From contig CM045762.1 in NCBI GenBank assembly GCA_025200525.1, forward strand, positions 190,613,154 through 190,677,153: a stretch of 64,000 nucleotides of DNA, written 5' to 3'. Position numbers and translations under genes: made by a program. The notes beneath the pieces were generated by a model, which was not told the origin of the DNA, ran no database searches, and saw nothing but the letters and a program-made list of their open reading frames with translations. This stretch comes from Camellia lanceoleosa. Its lineage: Eukaryota; Streptophyta; Magnoliopsida; Ericales; Theaceae. Below, piece by piece: positions 1 through 12,600 of the stretch (positions are counted from its first letter, which is position 1; the number at the start of each line of letters is the position of its first letter).

Positions 1-1372
1 ATACTAAACCAGTTATGAATAATACCTAGAAGATTAACAGTTGATAGATTGGTCAACACTTTCACTTTCTTACATAACACATTCCTTTTCCAAGACCTAT
101 AAGTCTATATTTCCTTTCAATTTTATTTCCAAGACATGCAAGTCTATGTTTCATCTCATTACACATATTCCATGATAAGCACATGAGCTTAATCAATACT
201 ACACTTCACACATTCCATGACAAGCATGTGAGCTCACAATATCACCGGATGAGCGATGAGCTACATCCTGAGTCCATCCCCTATCTTCTCCAACACACAC
301 ATCCGGTTTAGAGGTCCATCCCCTATCTTCCCCTAAACCGTGGAGTCCATTCCCTTTCTCCTCCAACTCACACAATGCAAATAAACAATCATTATACCCA
401 TTAATCAATACCTTTAATGTACTCTACAACTTGTCAAGTTCCATGACACATTCCATGATTAGTTTCGCCATTTACCTAATCATAATGCATTTTCTACAAC
501 AAACACGACTATCCTCCACCGATAGCCCAAAGCAGTTATTTCTATACAGAAAATAAAAGCACACTGGATGTATAATCAACAGTTCAATTCCACAATTAAT
601 TATCCCCATTAATTAAACAATGTAATTATAGCATTTTCCATAATTTACATTTCAACCCCAAACTTTTATAAAATTGCATAAAAGCCCCAAACTTTCTCAA
701 AATTACACAAATATCTCCAACATATCAAAATGTCAAAATTCAAAGACAGAATCCATAAAGACAAGTAGGATATCCCTACCTCAAAGTTTTAAGCCCAAAG
801 GAGATGAAGCCCAAAAATTAAAATGCTCCAAACGCCGAATTTTTCAGATTAAAACGAAGCTCCCGGCGACCTCTACCCTTTTAACAAAGCAAGATGTGAA
901 GGAAATGATCCTAGGTAGATCAATCCTTAGAGAGAGTGCAAGGTTAGAGTGAGAAGCTCTCAGATTTGAAGATAGAACCAAAAATTATAACAAAAATCTG
1001 TTTTGGAAATCGCCGTCAAGATCGATATAAACAAAGTTCGCCGAGCGACTGCATACGTAAAACACTCCCACCGCTAACAACCTGCTCGCCGAGCTATTTG
1101 CGTTTCGCCGCCGAGCGAGAAATAACAGTGTTCAGGTCCAAGTACTAAGGCATACGCCGCTGAAGTACCAAGTCCTCGCCGAGCGAAGGACCAAAATTTC
1201 GCGCTACTCTTTGTTTCAAAGACAACCAACCTGTAACAAACCTTCCCAACACATCCTACAACTCAAAAACAATGTATGAAAGGATGTAAACACAACAGTA
1301 AACAGCTACAAACATCCACGGACACAAGTCCGGATCACTATACAACAAGGGGTAAACCCGGGATCGCTATAG
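1..1372 (-). mobile_element. AT-rich non-coding flank, probable LTR-retrotransposon fragment (reverse orientation)
   Basis: No convincing coding frame is seen; the short open frames have no recognisable domain. On the minus strand the segment resembles the solo LTR at 32,989-35,085 in organisation, not in sequence. It has CG-rich dyad motifs of the form TCGCCGAGCGA near 1,038, 1,086, 1,106 and 1,175. Further along are imperfect short direct repeats built on GTCCATCCCCTATCTTC (about 270-375) and on a CATGACAAGCATGTGAGCTC-like phrase (about 165-240). It stops abruptly where satellite A begins near 1,373. No TG...CA terminus or target duplication is visible, so it is presumably truncated by the window edge and by the array. 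The LTR assignment is inference; it could be other intergenic DNA. Confidence 0.35.
270..375. repeat. Three imperfect copies of a ~35-bp direct repeat
   Basis: The phrase GTCCATCCCCTATCTTC occurs near 272 and again near 322, and a diverged version (GTCCATTCCCTTTCTCC) near 352. Each is followed by a C/A-rich tail. Short tandem phrases of this kind also occur in the 3' part of the solo LTR in this window, which supports an LTR origin. Confidence 0.5.
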
Positions 1373-2395
1373 ATGCGCAAAATAGCGCGAGTGTAAACAC
1401 CACAAAATTGTACGATGCGCAAAATAGCGCGAGTGTAAACTGCACAAAATAGTGCGATGCGCAAAATAGCGCGAGTGTAAACTGCACAAAATAGTGCGAT
1501 GACCAAAATATCACGTTTGATAAACTGCACAAAACCGTGCATTGCGCAAAATAGCGCAAGTGTAAACTGGACAAAACGGTGCGCTGCGCAAAATAGCGAG
1601 AGTGTAAATGTACAAAAAGGCGATGCGCAAAATAGCGAAGTGTAAATCGCAAAAACAAAGGCGATGCGCAAAATAGCGCTTAGTGTAAATCGCGACAAAA
1701 CAAAGGCGCAATGAAAGTAGCGCGAGTGTAATCGCGACAAACAATGCGGCGCGCAAAATAGCGAGAGTGTAAACAAAGACAAAATAGTGCGATGCACAAA
1801 ATAGCGCAAGTGTAAATTGCACAAAACAGTACGATGCACAAAATAGCACGAGTGTAAACAGAACAAAACAATGCGATGCGCAAAATAGCGCGAGTGTAAA
1901 CTGTGCAAAACAGTCCAACACCCAAAATAGCGCAAGTGTAAATCAGACAAACAAAGGCGATGCACAAAAATAGCGGTTTATTAAACCGCACAAAAACAAA
2001 GGCGATGCGCATAATAGCGCGAGTGTAAACTGCACAAAACAGTGCGCTCCGCAAAATAGCGCGATTGTAAACTGCACAAAACAGTGCGATGCGCAAAATA
2101 GCGCGTTTGCTAAACTGCACAAAACAGTGCGACGCGCAAAATAGCGGGAGTGTGAATTGCACAAAACAGTGCGATGCGCATAATAGCGCGAGTGTAAACT
2201 GCAAAAAACAGTGCGTTGCGCAAAATAGTGCGAGTGTAAACTGCACGAAACAGTGCGCTGCGCAAAATAGCGCGAGTGTAAACTGCACCAAACAGTGCGA
2301 TGCGCAAAATGGCACGTTTGATAAACTGCACAAAACAGTGCGATGTGCAAAATAGCGCGAGTGTAAACTGCACAAAACAGTGCGAAAGTGTAATT
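1373..2395 (-). repeat. Satellite A, left edge, clean monomers (minus orientation)
   Basis: About 24 monomers with little indel noise, reading GCGCAAAATAGCGCGAGTG then TAAACTGCACAAAACAGTG on the plus strand. The TTGATAAAC type appears near 1,516 and 2,317, with a TTGCTAAAC variant near 2,108. The short stretch 1,600-1,760 is already noisier. This is the reference form against which the interior can be compared. Confidence 0.9.
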
Positions 2396-5300
2396 CATGA
2401 TAAACAGTATGGCGCGCAAAACAACGGGTTGATAAATCGACAAAACCGCGGCGCCGCAAAATAGCGAGAGAGTGTACACAAGACAAAACAAAGGCGCGCG
2501 CAAAATAGCGCGATATAAACTACAAAAACAAAGGCGGCGCGCAAAATAGCGCTGCTTGATAAACCGCAGAAAAGTGCGGCGCAAAATTGCTTGAGTGTAA
2601 ATCGCACAAAACAAAGGCGGCGCGCAAAATAGCGCGAGTGTAAATCGCACAAAACAAAGGCGCGCGCAAAATAGCGCGAGTGTAAATCGCATAAAATAGT
2701 ACGGCGCGCAAAATAGCGCGAGTGTAAATCGCACAAAACAAGCGCGCGCAAAATAGCAAGAGGGAAACAAGACAAAATCGTGCGATGCGCAAAATGGCGC
2801 GAGTGTTAAATCGCGACAAAATAAAGGCGATGCGCGCAAAATAGCGCTGTGATAAACCGCACAAAACAAAGGCGATGAAAATAGCGCTGCTGGTTAAACC
2901 GCGACAAAACAAAGGCGACGCGCAAAATAGCGAGTGTGAATCGCACAAACAAAATAGCGACGCGATAATAGCGCGAAAGTGTAAACCGTGAAAAACAAAG
3001 GCGAGGCAAAATAGCGCGAGTGTAAATCGCACAAAACAAGGCGCGCAAAATAGCGCGAAAGCGTAAATCGCACAAAACAAAGGCGATGCGCAAAATGGCG
3101 CGTTTGATAAACAGCACAAAATAGTGCAATGCACAAAATAGCGAGAGTGTAAACAGCACAAAACAGTGCGCTGCGCAAAATAGCACGAGTGTAAACTGCA
3201 AAAAACAGTGGGCTGCGCAAAATGGCGCGAGTGTAAACTGCACAAAACAGTGCGCTGCACAAAATAGCGCGAGTGTAAACTGACAAAACAATGCGATGCG
3301 CAAAATAGCGCGAGTGTAAATCGTGACAAAACAAGGCGGCGCGCAAAATAGCGCGAGTGTAAATCGCAAACAAAGGCGATGCGCAAAATAGCGAGTGTAA
3401 ACCGCACAAAATAAAGGCGATGCGCAAAATAGCGCGAAAGTGTAAATCAGACAAAATAAAGGCGATGCGCAAAATAGCGCTGATAAATCGCACAAAAGGC
3501 GATGCGCAAAATAGCGCAAGTGTAAATCGCAAAAAAAGGCGACCGCGCAAAATAGCGAGAGTGTAAACTGACAAAACAAAGGCGCGCGCAAAATATCGCG
3601 AGTGTAAACTGCGCAAAACAGAGCAATGCGCAAAATAGCGAGAGTGTAAACAGCACAAAACTGTGCGAAGCGCAATATGGCGCGAGTGTAAATCGCGACA
3701 AAATAAAGGCGGCGCAAAATAGCGCGAGTGTAAATCGCACAAAACAAAGGCGCGCAAAAATAGCGCGAGTGTAAACCGCACAAAATGAAGGCGATGCGCA
3801 AAATAGCGCGAGTGTAAATCGCGACAAAATAAAGGCGATGCGCAAAATAGCGCTTGATAAATCGCACAAAACAAAGGCGATGCGCAAAATAGCGAAAGTG
3901 TAAATCACAAAACAAAGGCGATGCGCAAAATAGCGCGAGTGTAAACCGCACAAAACAAAGGCGCGCGCAAAAATAGCGAGTGTAAATCGCGACAAAACAA
4001 AGGCGCGCGCAAAATAGCGCGAGTGTAAATCGCGACAAAATAAAGGCGATGCGCAAATAGCGTAGTGTAAATCGCACAAAATAAAGGCGACGCGCAAAAT
4101 AGCGAGAGTGTAAACCGCACAAAAACAAAGGCGATGCGCAAAATAGCGCGAGTGTAAATCACCAAACAAAGGCGATGCGCAAAATAGCGCTGATAAACCG
4201 CACAAAACAAAGGCGGCGCGCAAAATAGCGCGAGTGTAAATCGCACAAAACAAAGGCGATGCGCAAAATAGCGCGAGGTAAATCGCACAAAACAAAGGCG
4301 ATGCGCAAAATAGCGCAAGTGTAAATCGCACAAAACAAAGGCGGCGCGCAAAATAGCGCGTGTAAATCGCACAAAATGGCGATGCGCAAAATAGCGCTTG
4401 TAAATCGCACAAAACAAAGGCGACGCGCAAAATAGCGCGAGTGTAAATCGCACAAAAAAAGGCGATGCGCAAATAGCGCGTGTAAAACCGCACAAAATAA
4501 AGGCGCGCGAAAATAGCGCGAGTGTAAATCGCACAAACAAAGGCGACGCGCAAAATAGCGAAGTGTAAATCGCGACAAAACAAGGCGATGCGCAAAATAG
4601 CGCGCTTGTAAACCGCGACAAAACAAAGGCGCGCAAAATAGCGCGAGTGTAAATCGCACAAAACAAAGGCGATGCGCAAAATAGCGTAGTGATAAATCGA
4701 CAAAACAAAGGCGATGCGCAAAATAGCGCGAGTGTAAATCGCAAAAACAAGGCGCCGCAAAATAGCGCTGCTTGTAAATCGCACAAAACAAAGGCGATGC
4801 GCAAAATAGCGCGAGTGTAAATCGCACAAAATAAGGCGCGCGCAAAATAGCGCGATAAATCGCGACAAAACAAAGGCGACGCGCAAAATAGCGCGAGTGT
4901 AAATCGCACAAAAAGGCGATGCGCAAAATAGGGGGATTGTAAACTGCACAAACAGGGCGATGCGCAAAATAGCGCGAGTGTAAATCGCAAAACAAAGGCG
5001 ATGCGCAAAATAGCGCGATAAATCGCAAAAAAAGGCGGCGCGAAAATAGCGCGAGTGTAAATCGCGACAAAATAAAGGCGCCGCGCAAAATAGCGGTGTA
5101 AAATCGCACAAAACAAAGGCGATGCGCAAAATAGCGCGAGTGTAAATCGCACAAAATAAAGGCCGATGCGCAAAATAGCGCGAGTGTAAATCGCGACAAA
5201 ACAAAGGCGACGCGCAAAATAGCGCGAGTGTAAACCGCACAAAATAAAGGCGATGCGCAAAATAGCGAGTGATAAACCGCACAAAACAAAGGCGCCGCGC

Positions 5301-5700
5301 AAAATAGCGCGAGTGTAAATCGCGACAAAATAGTGCGGCGCAAAATAGCGCGAGTGTAAATCGCACAAAACAAAGGCGACGCGCAAAATAGCGCGAAAGT
5401 GTAAATCGCACAAAACAAAGGCGGCGCGCAAAATAGCGAGTGTAAATCGACAAAACAAGGCGATGCGCAAAATGGGGAGAGTGTAAATCGCACAAAATAA
5501 AGGCGGCGCGCAAAATAGCGAGTGTAAATCGCACAAAATAAAGGCGACCGCGCAAAATAGCGCGTAAAACCGCACAAACAAAGGCGATGCGCAAAATAGC
5601 GCGTATAATCGACAAAAATAGGCGGCCGCGCAAAATAGCGCTGTAAATCGCACAAAAAGGCGCCGCGCAAAAATAGCGAGAGTGTAAACCGACAAAACAA
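2396..5700 (-). repeat. Satellite A, left interior, first shifted dialect
   Basis: The array continues in minus orientation, but most monomers now read AAATCGCACAAAACAAAGGCG where the clean form reads AAACTGCACAAAACAGTGCG. The same substitutions recur in nearly every monomer and are accompanied by many 1-3 base losses (for example lost CG or GAGTG). A clean island remains around 3,085-3,310. The recurrence points to one systematic cause rather than independent mutation. Confidence 0.85.
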
Positions 5701-6656
5701 AGGCGACAGCAAAGAATAGCGCGAAGAAGAACAGTTAAGGCCGCGCAAAATAGTTAAGAATCAAGACAAAATAGATTTTTGCAATAGTAAACCCGACAAA
5801 CATTGTGCCGCCAGAAAAATAGCGCCAGTAATCAGAACAGCGCGCGAAATAGCCGCTTGATAAACCCGCATTAAAAACAAAAATAGTGTAGAGCGTGAAC
5901 TAATAGTAACAAGGCGATAAGATAATAGCGCGACAAGATATTGTTATATAATCGAAAAAATAAGATCGCCAAGAATAGCGGCGAGTAACCGCGATTGTAG
6001 TATATAAAGAAAATAGTGAGCTGTTTTGATAAACCGTGACAAAAATGCGCAAATAGCGAAGTTAGATCAAGACAAACAAGAAAATAAAGGTTTAATTAAA
6101 ATAAATAGCGAATCGCTGGGCGCTGGGCGAAATAGCGCTTAGTAAATCGTAGCCGTAAAGTGGGCGACGCCAAAGAAAAATAAAGTAGAGTGTGAACCAT
6201 ACAAAATGTGGCGATAAAAGATAATATGCGAAGGTAAATCCACAGTGTCGAAGGCGTTAAAGAAAATAACAAGGAAAGTGTAAATCGTGACAAAACAAGG
6301 CGATGCGCAAAATAAGATCGCTTGATAAATCGGCAGACAAAATACAGTAATGTATAAAATAAGCGTTGAATCGCGTCGTGCCGCGCCGCGCTAAAATAAC
6401 AGCGCTGATAACAGGCTGTGTCAGTTATGGGCGCAATCGCACAAACTGCGCAGGCTGCTACGGATAACCCATAAATGGGCGAAATATCAAGACAAAACAA
6501 GACGATGTGTGGGTCATGAAATCGCGGTAACGTAGGTGGCCGCGAAAATAAGCGCTGGTAACGGCAATAAAGAGTATATGCGTGAAAATAGCGCTGTTGA
6601 TAGTCCATATTAAACAGCGTAAGACGCTAAATAGCGGAAGTGCGTAATTGCACATA
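5701..6656 (-). repeat. Degraded satellite A next to the orientation switch
   Basis: Only fragments of the monomer are recognisable (AAATAGCG, TAAATCG, GACAAAA), with extra bases such as AAGAATAGCG and GATAAGATAATAG between them. The periodicity is largely lost over about 950 bp. It may be old edge decay of the array or a low-quality consensus; the sequence alone cannot decide. Confidence 0.7.
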
Positions 6657-6664
6657 ATATGTGC
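6650..6664. other. Palindromic pivot of the satellite A inversion
   Basis: GCACAT, three bases (AAT), then ATGTGC: a 6-bp stem whose centre at 6,657 is where the array changes from minus to plus orientation. The flanks continue as an imperfect inverted repeat (TAATTGCACAT on the left, ATGTGCAGATTA on the right). The two arms further out are not copies of each other, so this is not a simple mirror duplication. Confidence 0.75.
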
Positions 6665-9600
6665 AGATTACACTCAAGGCTTACTTTGGCGCAGTCAAGA
6701 CCGTTGCGGTTGCTTATAATCATTATTTTATGATCGCGACCGCTTTTGTGCAGTTTATCGCAACGCTACGATTACGCAGATCGCACTGCTTGAAAAATTT
6801 TACACTCGCAAGGCTTATTTTGCGCATCGCGACTGCTTTTTGTGCTTTACTACTCGCGCTTATTTTGGCATCGTGACTGGTTTGTGCAGTTTACACTCGG
6901 CTTATTTTGGCGCATCAAGACTGCGAAATTTACACCGCGCAATTTTGGCGCATCGCATCGTTTTGTGCAGTTTATCACTGCGCTTATTTTGGCGCAATGC
7001 GACCGCTTTTGTGCGGTGCTTTTATCACACTCGCTTATTTTGGCGATCGCGACTATTTTGTGCAGCTTTACACTCGCGCTTATTTTGGCGATCGTGACTG
7101 TTTTGTGCGCTACACTCGCTTATTTTGGCGATCGACTGCTTTTGTGCGCTTTACACGCGCTTATTTTGGCGATCGTGACCGCTTTTGTGCGCTTTACACT
7201 CGCGCTTATTTTGGCGATCGTGACTGCTTTTGTGCGCTTTACACTCGCTTATTTTGCGATCGTGACTGTTTTGTGCTTTTACACTCGCTTATTTTGCGAT
7301 CGCACTGCTTTTGCGCTTATCAAACTTATTATTTTGCGATCGTGACCGCTTTTGTGCGCTTATCACTGCGCTTATTTTGGCGATCGACTGCTTTTGTGCG
7401 TTTACACTCGCTTATTTTGGCGATCGCGACCGCTTTTGTGCGCTTTACACCGCGCTTATTTTGCGATCGTGACCGCTTTTGTGCAGCTTTACACTCTCGC
7501 TTATTTTGCGATCGTGACCGCTTTTGTGCGCTTACACTCGCGCTTATTTTGCGCATCGGACCTTTTTGTGCACTTCACACTCGCGCTTATTTTATGCATC
7601 GACTGCTTTTGTGCGCTTTACACTCGCTTATTTTGGCGATCGTGACCGCTTTTGTGCAGTTTACACTCGCTTATTTTGGCGATCGCACTGCTTTTGTGCG
7701 CTTTACACTCGCTTATTTTGCGATCGCGACTTTGTGCGCTTTTACACTCGCTTATTTTGCGATCGACCGCTTTTGTGCGCTTTACACGCGCTTATTTTGG
7801 CGATCGCACTGCTTTTGTGCGCTTTACACTCGCTTATTTTGGCGATCGTGACCGCTTTTGTGCGCTTACACTCGCTATTTTGCGCATCGCGACTGCTTTT
7901 TGTGCGCTTTACACTCGCGCTATTTTGGCGATCGCACTATTTTGTGCAGCTTTATCAAACGCTTATTTTGGCGATCGCTTTACACTCGCTTATTTGGCGA
8001 TCGACCGCTTTTGTGCATTACACCGCTATTTTGGCGATCGACTGCTTTTGTGCGCTTTACACTCGCGCTTATTTTGGCGATCGCGACCGCTTTTGTGCGC
8101 TTTACACTCGCTTATTTTGGCGCATCGCTTTTGTGCGCTTTACACTCGCGCTTATTTTGCGATCGACTGCTTTGTGCGCTACACACTCGCTTATTTTGGC
8201 GATCGCACTGCTTTGTGCGCTTTACAACTCGCTTATTTTGGCGATCGTGACCGCTTTTGTGCGCTTTACGCTTATTTTGCGCATCGACTGCTTTTGTGCG
8301 CTTTACACTCGCTTATTTTGGCGATCGTGACTGCTTTTGTGCGCTTTACACTCGCTTATTTTGGCGATCGACTGCTTTTGCAAACGCTTATTTTGGCGTG
8401 ATCGTGACTGCTTTTGTGCAGTTTACACTCGCGCTTATTTTGGCGATCGTGACCGCTTTTGTGCGCTTTACACTCGCTTATTTTGCGATCGTGACCGCTT
8501 TTGTGCGCTTATCACTCGCGCTTATTTTGCGCGATCGTGACTGCTTTTGTGCAGTTTACACTCGCTATTTTGGCGCATCGCTACTTTTGTGCGCTTTACA
8601 CTCGCTTATTTTGGCGATCGACCGCTTTTGTGCGCTTTATCAAACGCTTATTTTGGCGATCGTGACTGCTTTTGTGCTTTTACACTCGCGCTTATTTTGG
8701 CGATCGTGACTGCTTTTGTGCGCTTTATCGCGCTTATTTTGCGATCGACTATTTTGTGCAGTTTACACTCGCGCTTATTTTGCGATCGTGACCGCTTTTG
8801 TGCGCTTTACACTCGCTTATTTTGCGATCGACTATTTTGTGCGCTTTATCAAACGCTTATTTTATGATCGACTGCTTTTGTGCGCTTTACACTCGCTTAT
8901 TTTGCGATCGTGACTGCTTTTGCAAGTTTACACTCGCGCTTATTTTGGCGATCGTGACTATTTTGTGCGCTTTACAAACGCGCTTATTTTGGCGATCGGA
9001 CTGCTTTTGTGCGCTTACACTCGCGCTTATTTTGCGATCGTGACTGCTTTTGTGCGCTTTACACTCGCTTATTTTGGCGATCGACCGCTTTTGTGCGCTT
9101 TACACTCGCTTATTTTGCGATCGTGACTGCTTTTGTGCGCTTTACACTCGCTTATTTTGCGATCGTGACTGCTTTTGTGCGCTTTACACTCGCGCATTTT
9201 TGGCGATCGCACCGCTTTTGTGCGCTTTATCAAACGCGCTTATTTTGGCGATCGTGACCGCTTTTGTGCAGCTTTACACTCGCTTATTTTATGCTTTTGT
9301 GCGCTTTACACTCGCTATTTTGGCGATCGTGACTGCTTTTGTGCGCTTTACACTCGCTTATTTTGCGATCGCGACTGCTTTGTGCGCTTTTATCAAACGC
9401 TTATTTTGGCGATCGTGACCGCTTTTGTGCTTTACACTCGCTTATTTTATGCATCGACCGCTTTTGTGCTTTTACACTCGCTTATTTTGGCGATGACCGC
9501 TTTTGTGCGCTTTACACTCGCGCTTATTTTGGCGATCGTGACTGCTTTGTGCAGTTTACACTCGCGCTTATTTTGCGATCGTGACCGCTTTTGTGCGCTT

Positions 9601-12600
9601 TATCAAACGCGCTTATTTTGGCGATCGTGACTGCTTTTGTGCGCTTTACACTCGCTTATTTTGGCGATCGTGACTGCTTTTGTGCAGCTTACATCGCGCT
9701 TATTTTGCGATCGTGACTGCTTTTGTGCGCTTTATCAAACGCGCTTATTTTGCGATCGACTGCTTTTGTGCAGCTTTACACTCGCTTATTTTGGCGATCG
9801 ACTGCTTTTGTGCGCTTTATCACTCGCTTATTTTGGCGATCGCGACTGCTTTTGCGCTTTACACTCGCTTATTTTGGCGATCGCTTTTTTATCAAACGCG
9901 CTATTTTGCGATCGCTTTGTGCGCTTACATCGCGCTTATTTTGCGATCGCGACTGCTTTTGTGCGCTTTATCACACTCGCTTATTTTGGCGATCGTGACC
10001 GCTTTGTGCTTTTACACTCGCGCTTATTTTGCGCATCGTGACCGCTTTTGTGCAGTTTACACTCGCTTATTTTGCGATCGACCGCTTTTGTGCGCTTTAC
10101 ACTCGCTTATTTTGGCGATCGTGACCGCTTTTGTGCGCTTTACACTCGCTTATTTTGGCGCATCGTGACTGCTTTTGTGCGCTTTATCAAACGCGCTTAT
10201 TTTGGCGATCGCTTTTGTGCGCTTTACACTCGCGCTTATTTTGCGCATCGCACTATTTTGTGCGCTTTATCACGCGCTTATTTTGGCGATCGACTGCTTT
10301 TGTGCGCTTTATCACTCGCTATTTTGGCGATCGACCTGCTTTTGTGCGCTTACACGCGCTTATTTTGGCGATCGTGACTGCTTTTGTGCGCTTTACACTC
10401 GCGCTTATTTTGGCGATCGCGACTGCTTTTGTGCTTTACACTCGCGCTTATTTTGGCGATCGTGACTGCTTTTGTGCGCTTTACACTCGCTTATTTTGCG
10501 ATCGACCGCTTTTGTGCGCTTTACACTCGCGCTTTTGGCGATCGACTGCTTTTGTGCGCTTTTACACGCGCTTATTTTGGCGATCGCACCGCTTTTGTGC
10601 GCTTTACACTCGCTTATTTTGCGATCGTGACTGCTTTTGTGCGCTTTATCAAACGCTTATTTTGGCGATCAGACCGCTTTTGTGCGCTTTACACTCGCGC
10701 TTATTTTGCGATCGTGACTGCTTTTGTGCGCTTTACACGCGCTTATTTTGGCGACGATCGCTTTTGTGCAGTTTTACACTCGCTATTTTGGCGATCGCAC
10801 TGCTTTTGTGCGCTTACACTCGCGCTTATTTTGCGATCGCACCGCTTTTGTGCGCTTTACACTCGCTTATTTTGGCGATCGTGACTGCTTTTGTGCGCTT
10901 TACAAACGCTTATTTTGGCGATCGTGACCGCTTTTGTGCAGCTTTACACTCGCGCTTATTTTGCGCATCGACTGCTTTTGTGCAGCTTTACACTCGCGCT
11001 TATTTTGGCGATCGACCGCTTTTGTGCGCTTTACACTCGCGCTTATTTTGCGATCGTGACCGCTTATTTTGATCGCACTGCTTTGTGCAGCTTTACACTC
11101 GCGCTTATTTTGGCGCGATCGCTTTTGTGCAGTTTACACTCGCTTATTTTGCGATCGCATCGCTATTTTGGCGATCGACTGCTTTTGTGCGCTTTATCAA
11201 ACGCGCTTATTTTGCGATCGCACTATTTTGTGTGCTTTACACTCGCGCTTATTTTGCGCGCGACCGCTTTTGTGCGCTTTACACTCGCTTATTTTGGCGA
11301 TCGTGACTGCTTTTGTGCGCTTTACACTCTCGCTTATTTTGGCGATCGTGACTGCTTTTGTGCGCTTTATCAAACGCGCTATTTTGGCGATCGTGACTGC
11401 TTTTGTGCGCTTTACACTCGCTTATTTTGCGATCGTGACCGCTTTTGTGCGCTTTATCAAACGGCTTATTTTGCGATCGCGACTGCTTTGTGCGCTTTAC
11501 ACTCGCGCTTATTTTGCGATCGTGACCGCTTTTGTGCGCTTTACACTCGCGCTATTTTGCGCATCGTACTTCTTTGTGCAGCTTACACTCGCGCTTATTT
11601 TGGCGATCGTGACTGCTTTTGTGCGCTTACACTCGCGCTTATTTTGCGCTTTACACTCGCGCTTATTTTGGCGATCGTGACTGCTTTTGTGCGCTTTACA
11701 CTCGCTTATTTTGGCGATCGCGACTGCTTTTGTGCTTTTACACTCGCTTATTTTGGCGATCGACCGCTTTTGTGCGCTTACACTCGCTTATTTTGCGATC
11801 GTGACCGCTTTTGTGCGCTTTACACTCGCTATTTTGGCGCGATCGCTTTTGTGCGCTTTATCAAACGCGCTTATTTTGGCGATCGTGACTGCTTTTGTGC
11901 GCTTTACACTCGCTTATTTTGCGATCGCGACCGCTTTTGTGCGCTTTTACACTCGCTTATTTTGGCGATCGACTGCTTTTGTGCGCTTTACACTCGCTAT
12001 TTTTTGGCGATCGACCGCTTTTGTGCGCTTTATCAAACGCGCTTATTTTGGCGATCGTGACTGCTTTTTGTGCGCTTTACACTCGCTTATTTTGGCGATC
12101 GTGACCGCTTTTGTGCGCTTACACACTCGCTTATTTTGGCGATGACCGCTTTTGTGCGCTTTATCAAACGCGCTTATTTTGGCGATCGTGACTGCTTTTG
12201 TGCGCTTACACTCGCTTATTTTGCGATCGTGACCGCTTTTGTGCGCTTTACACTCGCTTATTTTGGCGATCGCGACTGCTTTTGTGCGCTTTACACTCGC
12301 TTATTTTGGCGATCGACTGCTTTTGTGCAGTTTACATCGCGCTTATTTTGCGCGATCGTGACCGCTTTTGTGCGCTTTACACGCGCTTATTTTGCGATCG
12401 TGACTGCTTTTGTGCGCTTTACACTCGCGCTTATTTTGCGCATCGTGACCGCTTTTGTGCGCTTTACATCTCGCTTATTTTGCGATCGTGACCGCTTTTG
12501 TGCTTTTATCAAACGCGCTTATTTTGGCGATCGCACTGCTTTTGTGCGCTTTACACTCGCTTATTTTGGCGCGATCGCTTTTGTGCGCTTTACACTCGCG

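Noticed and set aside
674..1148. Small plus-strand frames in the left flank
   Set aside because: Short, no domain, and they lie in the LTR-like AT-rich segment; no evidence of a gene.
5700..7600. Mirror-image fold-back duplication around the pivot
   Set aside because: Beyond the short central dyad, the reverse complement of the left arm does not match the right arm base for base, so one arm is not a simple copy of the other.
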